Shown in pieces: positions 1 to 12,488 of a DNA stretch of 64,000 bases (position 1 is its first letter; each line of letters begins with the position of its first letter). The DNA is taken from positions 3,747,998 through 3,811,997 of the forward strand of contig NC_135560.1 in NCBI RefSeq assembly GCF_964340395.1, written 5' to 3'. This DNA is from Glandiceps talaboti (Eukaryota; Hemichordata; Enteropneusta; Spengelidae). A program made the translations under genes and the position numbers. The notes under the pieces were generated by a model. The model saw nothing but the letters and a program-made list of their open reading frames with translations. It did no database searches and was not told the DNA's origin.

Positions 1-75
1 CGAATAAAAATTCTTTATCAAGGTATTTATAGGCAAGACACATTAGGTGAATATATCTGAATGTTATGGAACAGC

Positions 76-175
76 ATACACATACATACATACATACATA
101 CATACATACATACCTTCGTCCGTCCATCCGTCCATCCATCCATCTATACATACATACATACATACATACATACAT

Positions 176-212
<37 letters not shown>

Positions 213-290
213 TACATACATACATACATACATACATACATACATACATACATACATACATACATACATACATAGTATACGTCCACAGAT

Positions 291-340
<50 letters not shown>
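76..340. repeat. Compound (CATA)n/(CA)n microsatellite
   Basis: CATA copies from 76 to about 274 are interrupted by CCGT/CATC variants (116-148) and a short CA run. A pure AC run spans 292-340. The long open frames here are its translations and are not genes. Confidence 0.95.
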
Positions 341-341
<1 letters not shown>

Positions 342-344
342 AGT

Positions 345-500
345 ACCGTAGCCTGCGGGGGGGGGGGCAAGAGGGACAGCTGCCCCCCCCCCCTGAGATT
401 TCGGAAAAAATAAAGAGAAAACCGACTTTTTGAATACGCTTTTATAGAAAGTCGTAGCACAGATCGCATGGTAGGAGTTTTTAAGGCCAAAAAACTTGTT
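345..500. repeat. G-tract/C-tract hairpin of an interspersed repeat
   Basis: CCGTAGCCTGCGG opens a run of 12 G (357-368); then CAAGAGGGACAGCTG and a run of 10 C, followed by TGAGATTTCGG. The G and C runs can pair. Sequence of this kind is common in degraded interspersed repeats of marine invertebrates; I do not assign a family. Confidence 0.5.
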
Positions 501-839
501 TTCTAGTGAGTTTGCATCACTTCACTACCCTGCATTGGTCTTCTTTTTTTCTCATGTGTGTCCAGCCAATGCAGACTGCAGATTCAATAAAGGGAAAACA
601 CAAAATAACCCTCCCTACATTAATTGCTACTTCAGGGAAGAGACTAATCATGAACATTTAAAAAAAATTGTGTCAGCACACCACTTTGGCCAATGTATCT
701 TGAGAAACAACAACTTTCTTTTTTGTGGCCTCCATGTCTAATCACCGAAAATATGCCAATAACTTATTAAAACTAAAAGGTAAATCAATAATATTTTTGG
801 GACAGATGCACTTTGGTATCACAAATGTGTGTACCAGGT

Positions 840-1085
840 CGTAATGAATTTGAGGCGTGCATTCTCGAGATATAGATTAATTACCGAAAACCATTAATTA
901 CATAAATTACTCATTAATATTCATGGGATTTTTACCGAAATCTAATCAGTCCTTCCCATTATCCTATGAAACACGTTCATCAAATTTCGTTTGAATTGGG
1001 CCAGCCGTTCATTAGAAAATGGTGATATAGCCACACACGTACAGACTTTTCACCCCTAATATATATCCTTCCTTATGGAGGAAAC
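840..1085. repeat. Degraded interspersed repeat (LINE-tail-like)
   Basis: The stretch with TTTCGTTTGAATTGGGCCAG, CCGTTCATTAGAAAATGG and ACACACGTACAGAC resembles the widespread 3' region of some invertebrate LINEs (pattern: AATTGGxCCAGCCGTT ... CACACAGACAGAC). Recognition is by pattern only, with no coding evidence. Confidence 0.35.
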
Positions 1086-1089
1086 AATT

Positions 1090-2135
1090 ATAGATACAAC
1101 GTATTGTCTGATAACTGTAGTTTAGAAGATATGTTATTCGTTACTGCTGTACATTCACAGATTGGGATTTCTGGGTTATCTCGTTAATATTTTTGAATGC
1201 ATTATTCAATATCGGACTTTGGCGACCTCGATTGCTCAGTACTCAAGATTCGTAACGAGGTTTGTGGAGTAGGTTTTTTGACCTTGTACGTTGTCATATT
1301 ACATACAACACACCAATCAAATATTAAGATATTTGTGATAACTGGGTTTCTTACAGACTATTCCAATTTCTCAAAGAAAGGGGATTACTCTTATTTCATA
1401 AGCAAAGCTGCTTCACAGTTGTTGACACTTTCTTGAAGGCTATCCCAAAGCTTATAACCAGTGACCGGTCTTATAGAGAACGATGAAGGGTCATTGAACA
1501 TTGTATTGTAACCATGTCATTAGCTCCCAATGTTCCATACTCGACATGACGGCACACTTGTAACGGTTTATGTGACACCAAGCATAATTTACCACAACTG
1601 TGATCCAGTGAGATTTCAGACCAAACTGTCACAGTAACCAATAATCTTATTTCAATGCCAAGAGCTCAGTATAATACATACGACAATTCGATCCATTTCA
1701 AGATGATACCACCGACTGTTACATGTGATTACTGTTAAATGACCTAAGCCTAAAGTAGTTTTTTAAAGACAAAGTCGGCTCATACAGAAATATTATGTTG
1801 CAAGACGGTCAAAATACTTCAAGAGTACATATATTATTCATCAGAGTTGGGATTTATTTAATACCCCAAACTTCTCTCCAAAGAATGAAGATTAAGAGGT
1901 ACAACAAAATGATGTAGTGAAATGACGTAGATAATTATTGATAAATATCACAATTTCACTTATTTTGTGATTTTATAATGATGTACTTAATATGTTTTAT
2001 AAATGTTAACATATCATGTTATTGTTTAACCTGCTATTCGCCATTTACGTAAACAGAGAGTTATATTATAGGTAGTGTCGACCTACTGACTGATGTCTGT
2101 TTTATTACTTTCGATGACACATATCAGAATACACG
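1090..2135. other. No recognised feature
   Basis: AT-rich unique sequence. One 79-codon frame (1197-1436) shows no recognisable domain. Confidence 0.6.
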
Positions 2136-2143
2136 AGTTGATG

Positions 2144-2297
2144 TTTGTATGTATGTATGTATGTATGTATGTATGTATGTATGTATGTATGTATGTATGT
2201 ATGTATGTATGTATGTATGGATAGATGGCTGGCTGGCTGGCTGGCTGGATGTATGTAGTATGTATGTATGTATGTATGTATGTGTGTGTGTGTGTGA
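2144..2297. repeat. Compound (TATG)n/(GGCT)n/(TG)n microsatellite
   Basis: TATG copies at 2146-2219 and 2254-2281, GGCT at 2227-2246 and TG at 2281-2296. Confidence 0.95.
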
Positions 2298-2450
2298 AGA
2301 ACATTAACAGATATAGGGTATATTGATACGTGTGTTTATAATACGTAATTTGTGTATTTTTGAGTGTGTACTATTGCCCCACCTTTGGTAGAAATAACAA
2401 AGATGACCTGAAACGGAAAATTCTCTTACAATTGACAACTTAGTAATACT

Positions 2451-2867
2451 TCAAACCATTGCGACTTGTTCTCTAATGGATAAGTCATTTGCAACATCAT
2501 TCGAGTTACAGATTTGCGTCATATTGTCAGAAAAAAGTCCTGAAGGACTTGACATATTCCGTATTGTTAACGCATGATCTATTGGCAGTGTCACTAATTT
2601 AGCAGTGCCGTCGACTAACAGATGGCTCTCGGTGGTATACTGTGTAAGTGTTTTGATTAACTGTTGGCTGTAGAAAAAGCGTGTTCTTAATACAAATTTC
2701 ACCTTCATTATGGTTTGATTTTCACAAGAGACTTTTGGCACATCATCAAACAATTTTCCGTTGTTATCATTCCAATCATTTCGTCCCCCTCGGGCGAACT
2801 TATAGTCACCTCTCTTTTTAGGACGTGACGTAAATATTTTGTTATCTGTTACTCTGAATGACTTCAT
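2451..2867 (-). CDS. Possible orphan exon, unknown product
   Basis: This 138-codon frame has no simple repeats and a mixed residue composition (basic start with RPKKRGDYKFARGG, an SCENQT glycosylation-type site, then mixed hydrophobic and polar sequence). In AT-rich DNA such length is unusual but not proof of coding. Just upstream on the minus strand a pyrimidine-rich stretch ends in TATAG (2891-2895), which could act as a 3' splice site. No domain is recognised, and no neighbouring exon, promoter or polyadenylation signal was identified. It could equally be a chance ORF or a decayed element. Confidence 0.25.
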   Translation of the reverse strand: MKSFRVTDNKIFTSRPKKRGDYKFARGGRNDWNDNNGKLFDDVPKVSCENQTIMKVKFVLRTRFFYSQQLIKTLTQYTTESHLLVDGTAKLVTLPIDHALTIRNMSSPSGLFSDNMTQICNSNDVANDLSIREQVAMV

Positions 2868-3873
2868 CGGAGGATAAGTAAAGATCTATACTTGAAGATA
2901 AAAGACGGCTCCATTGCTCATTCATTTAAAGGAGACGTTTACGCAATGTTTTCGCACAAACAGTATCAAATTACTATATGTTTGATATGTTTTGAAGTGT
3001 GCGCAAGTCAGGTTTGGAAAAAGTATGTGGATTGCATAGAAACATGAAACATTAAAAGTATGCTTATGACTTGTCAAGTCCATCATCAAAAATGGTTGAT
3101 AGCCGTGTTTCCACACTACAACATTGTTACTTGCCTTAATGCACGATATTTTAATGGTATTCTTGGACTGAGACATGGAACATCAAAAAACGCACAGGTA
3201 CGTTCCATTTTCCTTGCATCAGTTGTTAGGTAAACTTGTTATAAGTAAAATATTGGCCATGATTGGAAATGCTGATTGCTAGAATGACAGGAAACCTTTA
3301 CAATTACATTGAACATTCTAAACATATCTCTACAAACAACATTTTAAAGTGAATATGTCTCTGCACAACACGTGTGGTTTTGTATCTCAGTGTACTTTTC
3401 GAGGAAATCGGAGTTATGAATTTTAATCTGATTGCTTATTGATGGTTGCTGTGTAAGTATTCGTTGTGTCATAGTAATTGAAATTATTTTGGTTTTCTTT
3501 AAAATCCATTTCATATTCAGAATACAATAGTTTGCCCAAATGCAGCTTCTTTAAATTGGTAAATCTAACTGGAAGATGAAAGAAGGAGTGCAAAAATATA
3601 CACCAACAGGAAAGAGATCAAGGAAATCCTGCCCAAAGGATGTTAAAACAATTGTGATATTGCCAAAAACAGAACATTACTCATAGTATTCCAGTGAGTT
3701 AAATCAAGTGCAATGTTCCAATGTATAAACATATCAGCAATAATTAACAATTCCTATTGCATCATCTAACATTAAAAAGTGATGTGCGTAATGACATATC
3801 TTGTTTTAAGATGCTTCAGTTGAATTTAATTGTTGCATATCTTTAATGTTTTCATATATTATAGTTGAATATG

Positions 3874-3993
3874 TATGATTATATTATTCCCAATACTCGT
3901 CAACTAAAGGTTTGTCACTACTCGTCTAACGATTCGAAGCATCTAACGATAGCCGAACGAATAAACAAATATGGGAAATAATATCTAAATATG
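3874..3993. mobile_element. Short fold-back (MITE-like) element, copy 1
   Basis: The left end TATGATTATATTATTCCCA and the right end TGGGAAATAATATCTAAATA are imperfect inverted repeats. The centre has GGTTTGTCACTACTCGTCTA, close to the centre of the 49.3-kb copy. It has no coding capacity. Confidence 0.55.
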
Positions 3994-3999
3994 ATTTCT

Positions 4000-6540
4000 A
4001 CTAGTAACCAAGTAAAGTCAGACAATATGTTCGTAACACATCACTTACTCAGGCACATATTCCTTCCATTGTCAAAACAAGTCACCGAAAAGATTCATGT
4101 GCTAAGTGAATATTATTCTCGGGAATTTATAACATGACCATTGTCCCACTCTAAGCAAATTGAGGACACTGGCCTATACCACGTGACAGGATCTAAGCCA
4201 ATCACTGAAGGCTGCATGAAAACGATGTGCTATAAATGTTATTATAACACTAGAAATTCAGAATTACATTCAAACTTGCACATTTCAAAAAAGTAACACG
4301 TGTGCCTCATATATTTATTTGCCTTACAGGAAATTTTAAGGGTGATTTGTCTCCAATGACAATTACGACTCACAATAGAGTCAGTATGAGTTGTGTTTTG
4401 GACTAACTTATAATGCATTAGTATTAACACTGGACTAACATTAACCATATGAACTAATCGTGCATAGTTACTTAATGCGCCTATTCAAGGCAGAAATTAC
4501 AAGCAATGCTTCCATCTCAAGTAAGATTTACAATCCATTCAAGCAAATATTTTAATTCTGATTAATGGACTCATAAACATAGTGAGGTAATATATTGGTA
4601 TCTTGTCAAACAATGGGCTATTTGAAATACATCATCTATCGAAGCATGAGTTGACATCTTCTGTAACGTTTTTGATTATATAAAAAGATTCATACACGCG
4701 TCAAATAGACTCAATTTATTATACTTGAAATGTACTAGCGAGTTCTTTTAGGATATATAGATTAACAGTACGATACACATTGATTGGAATATCTTACCTA
4801 AAGTGAATATGTTATCTTTATATCACTGAATTATGCTCAATTTTCAGTAATGTATTTTGAAGTATGTTATTGTTAGATGGTATGATAAAAGACCTACTAA
4901 TCTTAGATAGTACTCAAATCATGTATACGAAGTTTTATCAATAGGATAAGTATGATAGCTTTATCATTTTCTGAGAGAGAATATTCGATTATCTTGAATG
5001 TGTTGGAACAAAAGACATACAAATTGAAAAAAATATAGTTGCTTTTCATGGATATGTTTTTTCACTGATACAGGAGAAACACAGTTACTGATGTTTTCTT
5101 ATTCCATCAATATCTTTATTTTAATTGATTTTATGAAGATTTCTGTGTTCTATATTGATGTGGCATACTTCTATCATATCTGCGAAATATTTGCATTAAA
5201 AATACGTATGTGAAAAAATCAATGAGTTGTAGATTTTTGTGACTTTCACGATGATCAAACAACTGTTATTTTTGGGGTATTCAAGCGATAAGAACCTTGC
5301 TTAAGGGTACATTGATTCCTGCGAACAAAAAGAGTCATTACTTTAGTAATTCAGTGACATCGATTGTTGCACATAATGCTACAGACATTGATATCATGTG
5401 TTTTGCCCTGTCTCATGACGGGTGTGCGAAAATCGAGGAAACGGATGCAAACATAGATAATGCTTCAAATTACTTTTGTATACATGTGAATGATAAGTAC
5501 CTTAGGACAACTCCATTTTCAAAGAGTTAGTGTGTAATATAACGGAAAGCAAACATTAGTAACCTTAATACACTAAAAAAAATCTCGTATAAATGTAACG
5601 TTCTTTAGTTGTATCGTCCGTCGTGTATTGTGTCCACACATTTTTGTATTTGTTTTAGCAGTACACACGTATGAATACCTTTACCTCTTCTCGTGTATTA
5701 ATTGTTTGAAACTCAATCTTATGAAAAGTCAAGTTCCTTTTACCTTTCAAATCCATAATTTCCATTAACCAACGGTTTCTAGTATGCGACAGCTGATGCA
5801 ATGCCAGAGGGAAGTCACGGGTTAATGTTTGATTACATTGCTGTACAGAATTTAGCAAGGACAAACGTCTCTTAAAATTGTCGCTATGACTATCAAATTA
5901 ATAAGTATCAACATACCACATATCTTCAATGTGTGTTTAGTACCGGTATTATTAGGTCTAAAAAACGTTGTTATTTCTATGACATGCTACAAAGCTCATA
6001 GGCTAAAATTGAATCCCTATAGTAAGGATGGTCTTACAATGTATTCTCACGGCAGAAATCTTTCCTTGCCGCTTAGATTACCTGTCTTTAAAGAACAGTG
6101 ATCCAAACAGTATACGTTCTAGGAAACGTGTCCCTCTTTATTTGCATACGGCTACTATTAGCAAAACTATTAGTTTCGTTGGGTTGATGCAATGTTTGGA
6201 AAATGGTCATTTGATCTAATTAATATGTCCAAATCCTGGGTAGATTCAAATATAATATATATGGTATTATAAAAAAAGTCCTAATTGATTGAAACTGACC
6301 GAAAGGCTGAGAGACAGATCAAATTCTGTATGTGAACAGTTTATGCTTTTGAATGGCATGCTGAAACAATGGGCTGTCAACTGAGACACAATGAGCTTAG
6401 TACTTAATGATATCGATGGATTATCACTAATATATGTTTTGACTTTCAATTGTGATTGGTCCGCATCATGACTAAAGAAAACTGTTAGAACCGACAAAAT
6501 ATGAACATCGGACTTTATATTTTGGTTCATACACGACGTG
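4000..6540. other. No recognised feature
   Basis: AT-rich unique sequence with short chance ORFs only. One 69-codon minus frame (5655-5864) has mixed composition and a GGTAAAAGG donor-like site near 5743, but no partner exon is seen. Confidence 0.55.
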
Positions 6541-6565
6541 TATTCCACGATATCAATTTGTAGAG

Positions 6566-6900
6566 AAGGAAAATGGCGACTACTGGAAATTTGAAAACGA
6601 CCCTTCCCACCTTTTCATTGATTGTAAAAGGGTAAAGCTTTTCTGGAAACAGATTTACTTTTAAGTTCCACAGCTAAAACCAGTATAAAACTATGGCCGA
6701 ACATTAATGTGATGTACAAAGAAAAGTGAACGTCGATCGAATCTTTCTGCAGTGATAGCGATGTTTACAATCTTAAAGGCACTGTTACAACTTATATATA
6801 CTAATAGGCTTCAATCTGGTGACCCTCTCTGTTGCTTTTTTAAAGCAGAAATTGAATGAAAAAAATCGAAATCTAAAGTGTACTTTGATAGACTAATTCG
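6566..6900 (+). pseudogene. Probable fossil L1/Tx1-type retrotransposon C-terminus
   Basis: The frame starting at 6566 reads ENGDYWKFENDPSHLFIDCKRVKLFWKQI. The H-x-F-x2-C-x5-FW pattern is typical of the C-terminal region of L1/Tx1-type RT proteins. After stops and frameshifts, NLSAVIAMFTILKALLQLIYTNRL and later FFKAEIE resemble the helical end of such proteins. It is short, broken and lacks the RT core, so the clade is uncertain. Confidence 0.45.
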
Positions 6901-6904
6901 TGTT

Positions 6905-9090
6905 TTGTTCGTATTTATTTTCTTCTGATTTTTGTAATGTCTTGAACGGATGTTTTACGAATTCTGTCATGTAAGTGTACATTATGTAAATATGTCGAAA
7001 ATAACCATATAAAATGATGGGTAATAAATGAAGAAATGAAAGAATAAACAAATCAATAAATATGTAAAGAAATATACAAAGAAATGGCTTTAAAATGTAT
7101 AGAGTCACTCTAGAGAATAGGATGTGATAGTAATTATGTAACTGTATATATCTATATATACTATACATGTCTATTATTGTCATATATTTGTATCAGTTTT
7201 ATCACAATTTTATTAGAAATATTTCATATGTAGTTACAATTGCAAGCGAATGGGGAAGGTAATTTAGATTTAATGGTTCACCATGATATTTTTAAACGAA
7301 TATGATAGCTAGAATCTCGGCACTGCAGTACTATATGTACATGTTTGCATCATACAACCGATGTATTAATTACGCCATTGAAATGCGCACAAAACACTTG
7401 CCAGTAATTTCTCTCGGGGAATCTTACTATGCATAGAGTATCACTATGCATTCACGTGATAATTCACATATCCGTTTATGCTGATCCTATTTTACGATTT
7501 CAGATATGATAGTGTTACATTAAATCCCTCTTGTAAAGTAAAAAAAATGTAAATTCAATCAAGTGAGATTAAGTCTTGATCTCACATTTAAACAATATTA
7601 TGTTTCTCCTTGACTTCTGCCTTATTTCTATCTACTTGACAAAAGCTTGTAGTATCTGATTGACAGTCAACTGATAATATTCACAGCTGACTGTAGAGAT
7701 CGACGATCGGTCCCTTTTGATTAAACCTTTGATATTTAGTACGTCAAAACAAAACATCCATGATGTACCTTTCCTTTCTTTCATGCATATCTATATCTTA
7801 TGATGAGATGGCAATTATATTTTGTAGACATTGGGTAATATTTATGACATATTTGGGAAACATTGTGGTCAAATGATGTACTGCATAATTTGCATTATAA
7901 ACATGATTACACTAATTACTTCATCGCCGTCCACGCCATGTTGTATTACTTTTCATATCACTCCTTGAACACAAATTCATGGCAAGCACTTGCGGTAATT
8001 ATAACCACCTGTACTTTTCCCTGCAATAACAATATAAAGGAAGTGTTCTCTAAATAAAATCCACGTTTGAACACGGTAAGCAACATCATAGTAAGACAGC
8101 ATACCAGACATTTATCGAATCCAATCGCTATCGCAGCGTAAATGGCGCCGCGACCACCCACGGTCATCGATTCAATTGTTCGAAGTACTTTAGTGCAGAG
8201 TCAATTGACGTTGCATGGGTACATTTTGTAGCATTTTACTTCTGAACGTACAAAAAATAGTTATTTATCTGTGTTCGTAGAATTTTTTTTCGAATTACTT
8301 CAAAAATGTGCATAATTTGTATTTGCAGACCATAATTATTATTCAGGCGTACTATTAATTTCAAAGTAAATTTAGGAATGAATGATTTCCTAAAAACAAA
8401 ATTGTAGGACATTTCCAAGTATAAATTATATAATATTATATGGAATTAATAAAACAGCGTGTAGTCACCGCTTGTATTTACATTTCTCTACTTTCTGATG
8501 GCATGACCTCCATATTAGGGAGTAAAAGACAGCATATCTCAACAATTGACGTTTATTACCATTTGAATCATGTTAAAAAATTCGACATTATTTCTTATCG
8601 TTCTCCATCACCTTGTCATTAAAATCAGCTAATGGAACGGTTGTCCTTTAAACTGGCAAAATAGAAAGATTGTGCTGACAACATTGATTGAAATGTAAAC
8701 ATTGATTTCAACAGATTTTCGGTAATTAAATTATTTTAAAGTATCACTATAATGATTAGTCAATGCAGGTAAACTAAACGTGACAGTTGAAAAGGTGTAA
8801 TGGTGAACTTTCACTGGCTGTTATAAATCACACCTGCTCTACTATAACGTGTTAATGACTAACACACCAATAAAGTTCACACGCATTTTAAGCTGAATTA
8901 CGGAAATGTATGCTTTATTGATCTTGTTTTAAACATTGTGACTGAAAAGCACGACTTACCTCTTATAATATACATTAACAAATATTGCAATAAAGGATTA
9001 ATAAAAGTATTACCGTGGTGTATACATGCACACATCTAGACGCGCCTTTTCCAGTGGAGACAGAGTTATAAACAGATGTAAACAGATGTA
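6905..9090. other. No recognised feature
   Basis: AT-rich unique sequence. No repeats or coding signals that I can support. Confidence 0.6.
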
Positions 9091-9094
9091 AACT

Positions 9095-9420
9095 GAATGC
9101 CGCTCATAAGGGCAAAACCATAGATTTGAGTTTCTACATACATTGTTGGAATGCAACATTCTGAGGTATAGCTATCATACATTACGCGAAACCATATGAA
9201 ATTTGTCCTTGCACACTAAAATATTGTCGATAAATAATTACTTATGCAAATGAACCATTCAGACTGTAAGCAGTGACAACAAGCTTTAAAGGACACATGC
9301 ACTTCTTTACCATAGATGCTTCTAATAAATGATATGAAGGTTAAAGATTACATGCCATTAAGGATATTGCCTATTTATGAATAACTATTAATTATGCGAA
9401 TTACACATCACAATTAAAAA
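9095..9420 (-). repeat. Dispersed repeat family A, copy 1
   Basis: The minus strand reads GTGCATGTGTCCTTTAAAGC, later TTGCATTCCAACAATGTATG, CTATGGTTTTGCCCTTATGA and GGCATTCAGTTTACATCTG. The same ordered blocks occur at 39030-39240, and the 3' part at 19760-19880 and 46495-46640. No coding sequence or terminal repeats are seen. Confidence 0.65.
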
Positions 9421-9424
9421 CTAC

Positions 9425-10810
9425 ATAAAAACCAATTCAAACACTTGTGTTTTTATACTTGACTTATGTAAGTCTGCATTCTTAAGGTATAACATATTTA
9501 CCAAAACTTATTAATTATTGAAATGTATCATTAAAACTAAAAGCTACATCATGAAGCTTTAAAAGTATATGTGCACCTTGCTATGTTTGTAAAAACCAAT
9601 AAATAATTCTAGCAAGCGATTAGTTGTTTTTAGAAAGTTAGCGGTATATCAACTCTGACTCGAACTTAGGATTCTAGAAAATCGCTGCAAACAATCAGTG
9701 GAAACTATGCCTGTCACTTCATATGATGTATATTGCGATTTTCAAAAGCTCAAACATTATGTAGAATCGCGTGATGTCTAAAAACCCGTTATGTCGTAAA
9801 ACTAATTCCATTCCTTCTGCTTCTCTTCCTAATGGTACGTTCACGACTTGACTAGAAGAAAAAAAGATTTCTCATTAGCCTTACAAATCTGGTCAACAAT
9901 TGGAGCTTGTGAAACTTCGTTTTCGTAAATTGAATTTCAGTGCAAATAGATGTTTGTTAATCCCGTTAGAATTTATTTTACTCGCTGTTACTGGCGATAA
10001 TGATCTCCTGTGTACTTTCAAGGAGAAGAAAACGCCATTTGAGATTGAAGCATCGAGGTTGCTCTAGGGCAATTGGTGAATCAACTATTTGGAAAAAGCT
10101 TGTCTGCCCGTTGGACTACGTTTTTTCCTCTATAGTATGGCTGTTTTATGGTTATCCATTCTTACATGGTTTGCATTGCAATAGTGTACGTAAGAGTTTG
10201 AGAGCTAGTACAAAGCCTTTTTTAACATTAACCTTTCAAGACCTCTAGTAAAACAGCATCGCCTTGATTTACATGTAGTGGAACGAAATATCAGTTCACT
10301 TCTTTGCGCTAAAAATCTTTGTCTTACTGAACCCTAGCTTCTTTGCAGTGGGAGGTCACAGGGTCAGTCATCGCTAGAAACACAAATAAATTGGACCAAT
10401 TAAGAAATAAGTCGATATTTTGTTCTATAATCAAAACGGTGTGCGGTGGTGAGTGAAAGGCTGTACATCTGACGGGAAGAAACCAAATAACACAGATACT
10501 ATAATGGAAGACAACGGGAAACATAACTACCCGAACTAGACACTCACATATGAAAAAAACCAAAATGAATCCAAAATATATCTACCTACCCCACCTATTC
10601 TAAAATTGAGAATAATACGGCTACCGCGTATTTTTAGTGCTTACCATTTGTTTAATGTGCCTGAGAACCTTAACATGCATTTGAAAAATCGCACCTGGTC
10701 TAGTTAAATACCACACGTTTGAATTAGTATTACTTTTAATTTCCACCACTATATATATCAGTACAATATTTGTAGATATAGTACACTGACAGATATAAAT
10801 CATTTTTATG
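9425..10810. other. No recognised feature
   Basis: Unique sequence. An 82-codon frame at 10000-10248 has a basic start (SRRRKRHLRLKHRG) but no domain and no splice context. Confidence 0.55.
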
Positions 10811-10813
10811 TAC

Positions 10814-10858
10814 GCCAGAAAAAATAAAAAAAGCTGTTCAACGGGCCCGACCTACCCA
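10814..10858 (-). repeat. Dispersed repeat pair B, copy 1
   Basis: The minus strand reads GGGTAGGTCGGGCCCGTTGA, ACAGC, then a T-rich run and TTTCTGGC. It matches 13230-13271 in the opposite orientation. Confidence 0.5.
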
Positions 10859-11031
10859 TATTTTGGCTTCGCATGTCATTAAAATATAATATCTGATACA
10901 GTGGTTTATTTGGCTCTGATAATGCATACAAGAGTGAATTGAGATTAACTAAGCTGTTGCATATCTGACGTGCAATGGAAGGAATGAGTGAAACTTTTCA
11001 ACCATAGTAAGGGGGCTGAGCATTCATTAAT

Positions 11032-11119
11032 TAATTAATTCATTCATTCATTCATTCATTCATTCATATATTTAACCAATCAATCAATCAACCAACCAAC
11101 CAACCAACCAACCAATCAA

Positions 11120-11177
<58 letters not shown>

Positions 11178-11182
11178 CCAAC

Positions 11183-11268
<86 letters not shown>

Positions 11269-11550
11269 ATCAATCGATCAATCAATCAATCAATCATTCA
11301 ATCAATCAAATTTCTATAGCGCCGATTTACAGAGCAATGCACTGTTCGGAAACGCTGAATGGCTAAAGTATACCATATGTTTTGGTGAACAAATAAGTCT
11401 TCAAGTTTTGTTTTGAAACAATCCATGCTGGAGGCATATGGATATATTGGAATGAACGACCTCCAATGGGCCATCAAAAGTCTGATAGTCTGAAAGTCTT
11501 CAAATGTTTGCTCTTTATTCTTGACTTTTTTTGGACCCAAATTAAACGTC
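11032..11550 (-). pseudogene. Fossil LINE 3' end with greatly expanded tetranucleotide tail
   Basis: On the minus strand 11540-11324 gives a weak RT-tail reading (MDCFKTKLEDLFVHQ), then GGCGCTATAGAAATT (plus-strand 11309-11323). Those 15 bases are identical to the 3' terminus of the 44.6-kb fossil. The element then runs into about 270 bp of TTGA, GGTT and ATGA tetranucleotides (11032-11308). Such elements normally end in a few tetranucleotide copies; here the tail has grown into a microsatellite. The coding assignment is modest; the shared terminus is clear. Confidence 0.6.
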
Positions 11551-12043
11551 AGAAGTCATTTACCAAGTGCACATTCACAAAATTACCTTCCATCTGTGCT
11601 ACAACAAAATACACTTTATAGAAAGATAATGTGTACTGCATAGCAAAATTGTCTCTCAATTCTAATTTAATACCATATTCAAGCATTGGAAGACTGTAAA
11701 TTTATCTGTGGTTTGATATTTTATGACTCTGAGACTGGGGTCAGAATAATTTCGGGGGGGGGGGGGGCTGAGGAGAAATTGTTTTCGTAGCCCTTCCCTC
11801 CCGGCTGCACACATCCATTTTAATGTGCAATTATAGAGTACCCCCCTCGCTCCACTTCAGAGATGTATAGTATGGTATAATACATTATACACTGTAAACT
11901 AACAGTGGAAATCAACTTGAGCGTCCATAACCTTCCATTTCAAATAGATGTAGGCTTTGCGAAAAAGGTCTCACATTGGGCTGTAACCTGTACTTGGAAA
12001 TACTTAGCCAGCAGAAACAGCATCCCCTGTGATAGCTAGTGGG

Positions 12044-12085
12044 CAGGGTGTGGGAGGGAGTAAGGGGGTGTCCCCCTCCCATGGT
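12044..12085. repeat. G/C-rich hairpin
   Basis: TGGGAGGG pairs with CCCTCCCA, and GGGGG with CCCCC inside it, a compact stem in otherwise AT-rich DNA. It probably belongs to a degraded interspersed repeat together with nearby G/C runs at 11753-11767 and 12609-12620. Confidence 0.45.
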
Positions 12086-12389
12086 AAGCACAGTTTTGAA
12101 AATAAGGACATGTAGGAGGCCATTTAATGGCGTAAAAATTCAAACCATACACATTATCGGAAGCAATAGAGTACTTGAAAAGTTTCTTCAATACACACAT
12201 TTTACTCTCAATACATTATCATGCAACTGCATAGCTATATTACCTACACTCTAACTTATACCGATATATTTTGATACAAATTTTCGCTTGGCTATTGACT
12301 GCCTCATAATTAAATGTTCGTAAATGAAGTGAACAATTTTGAAAAGTACAATGTACACGACTGCTCCTGAGGTTTGAATGTTCAAAGTC

Positions 12390-12394
12390 GATAT

Positions 12395-12487
<93 letters not shown>
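12390..12487. repeat. (TA)n(GA)n microsatellite
   Basis: A TA run from 12391 passes directly into a GA run ending at 12487. Confidence 0.95.

Positions 12488-12488
<1 letters not shown>

Noticed and set aside
47-433. 128-codon ORF of HTYIHTYI repeats, with overlapping frames on both strands
   Set aside because: Translation of the CATA/CA microsatellite; open in several frames at once.
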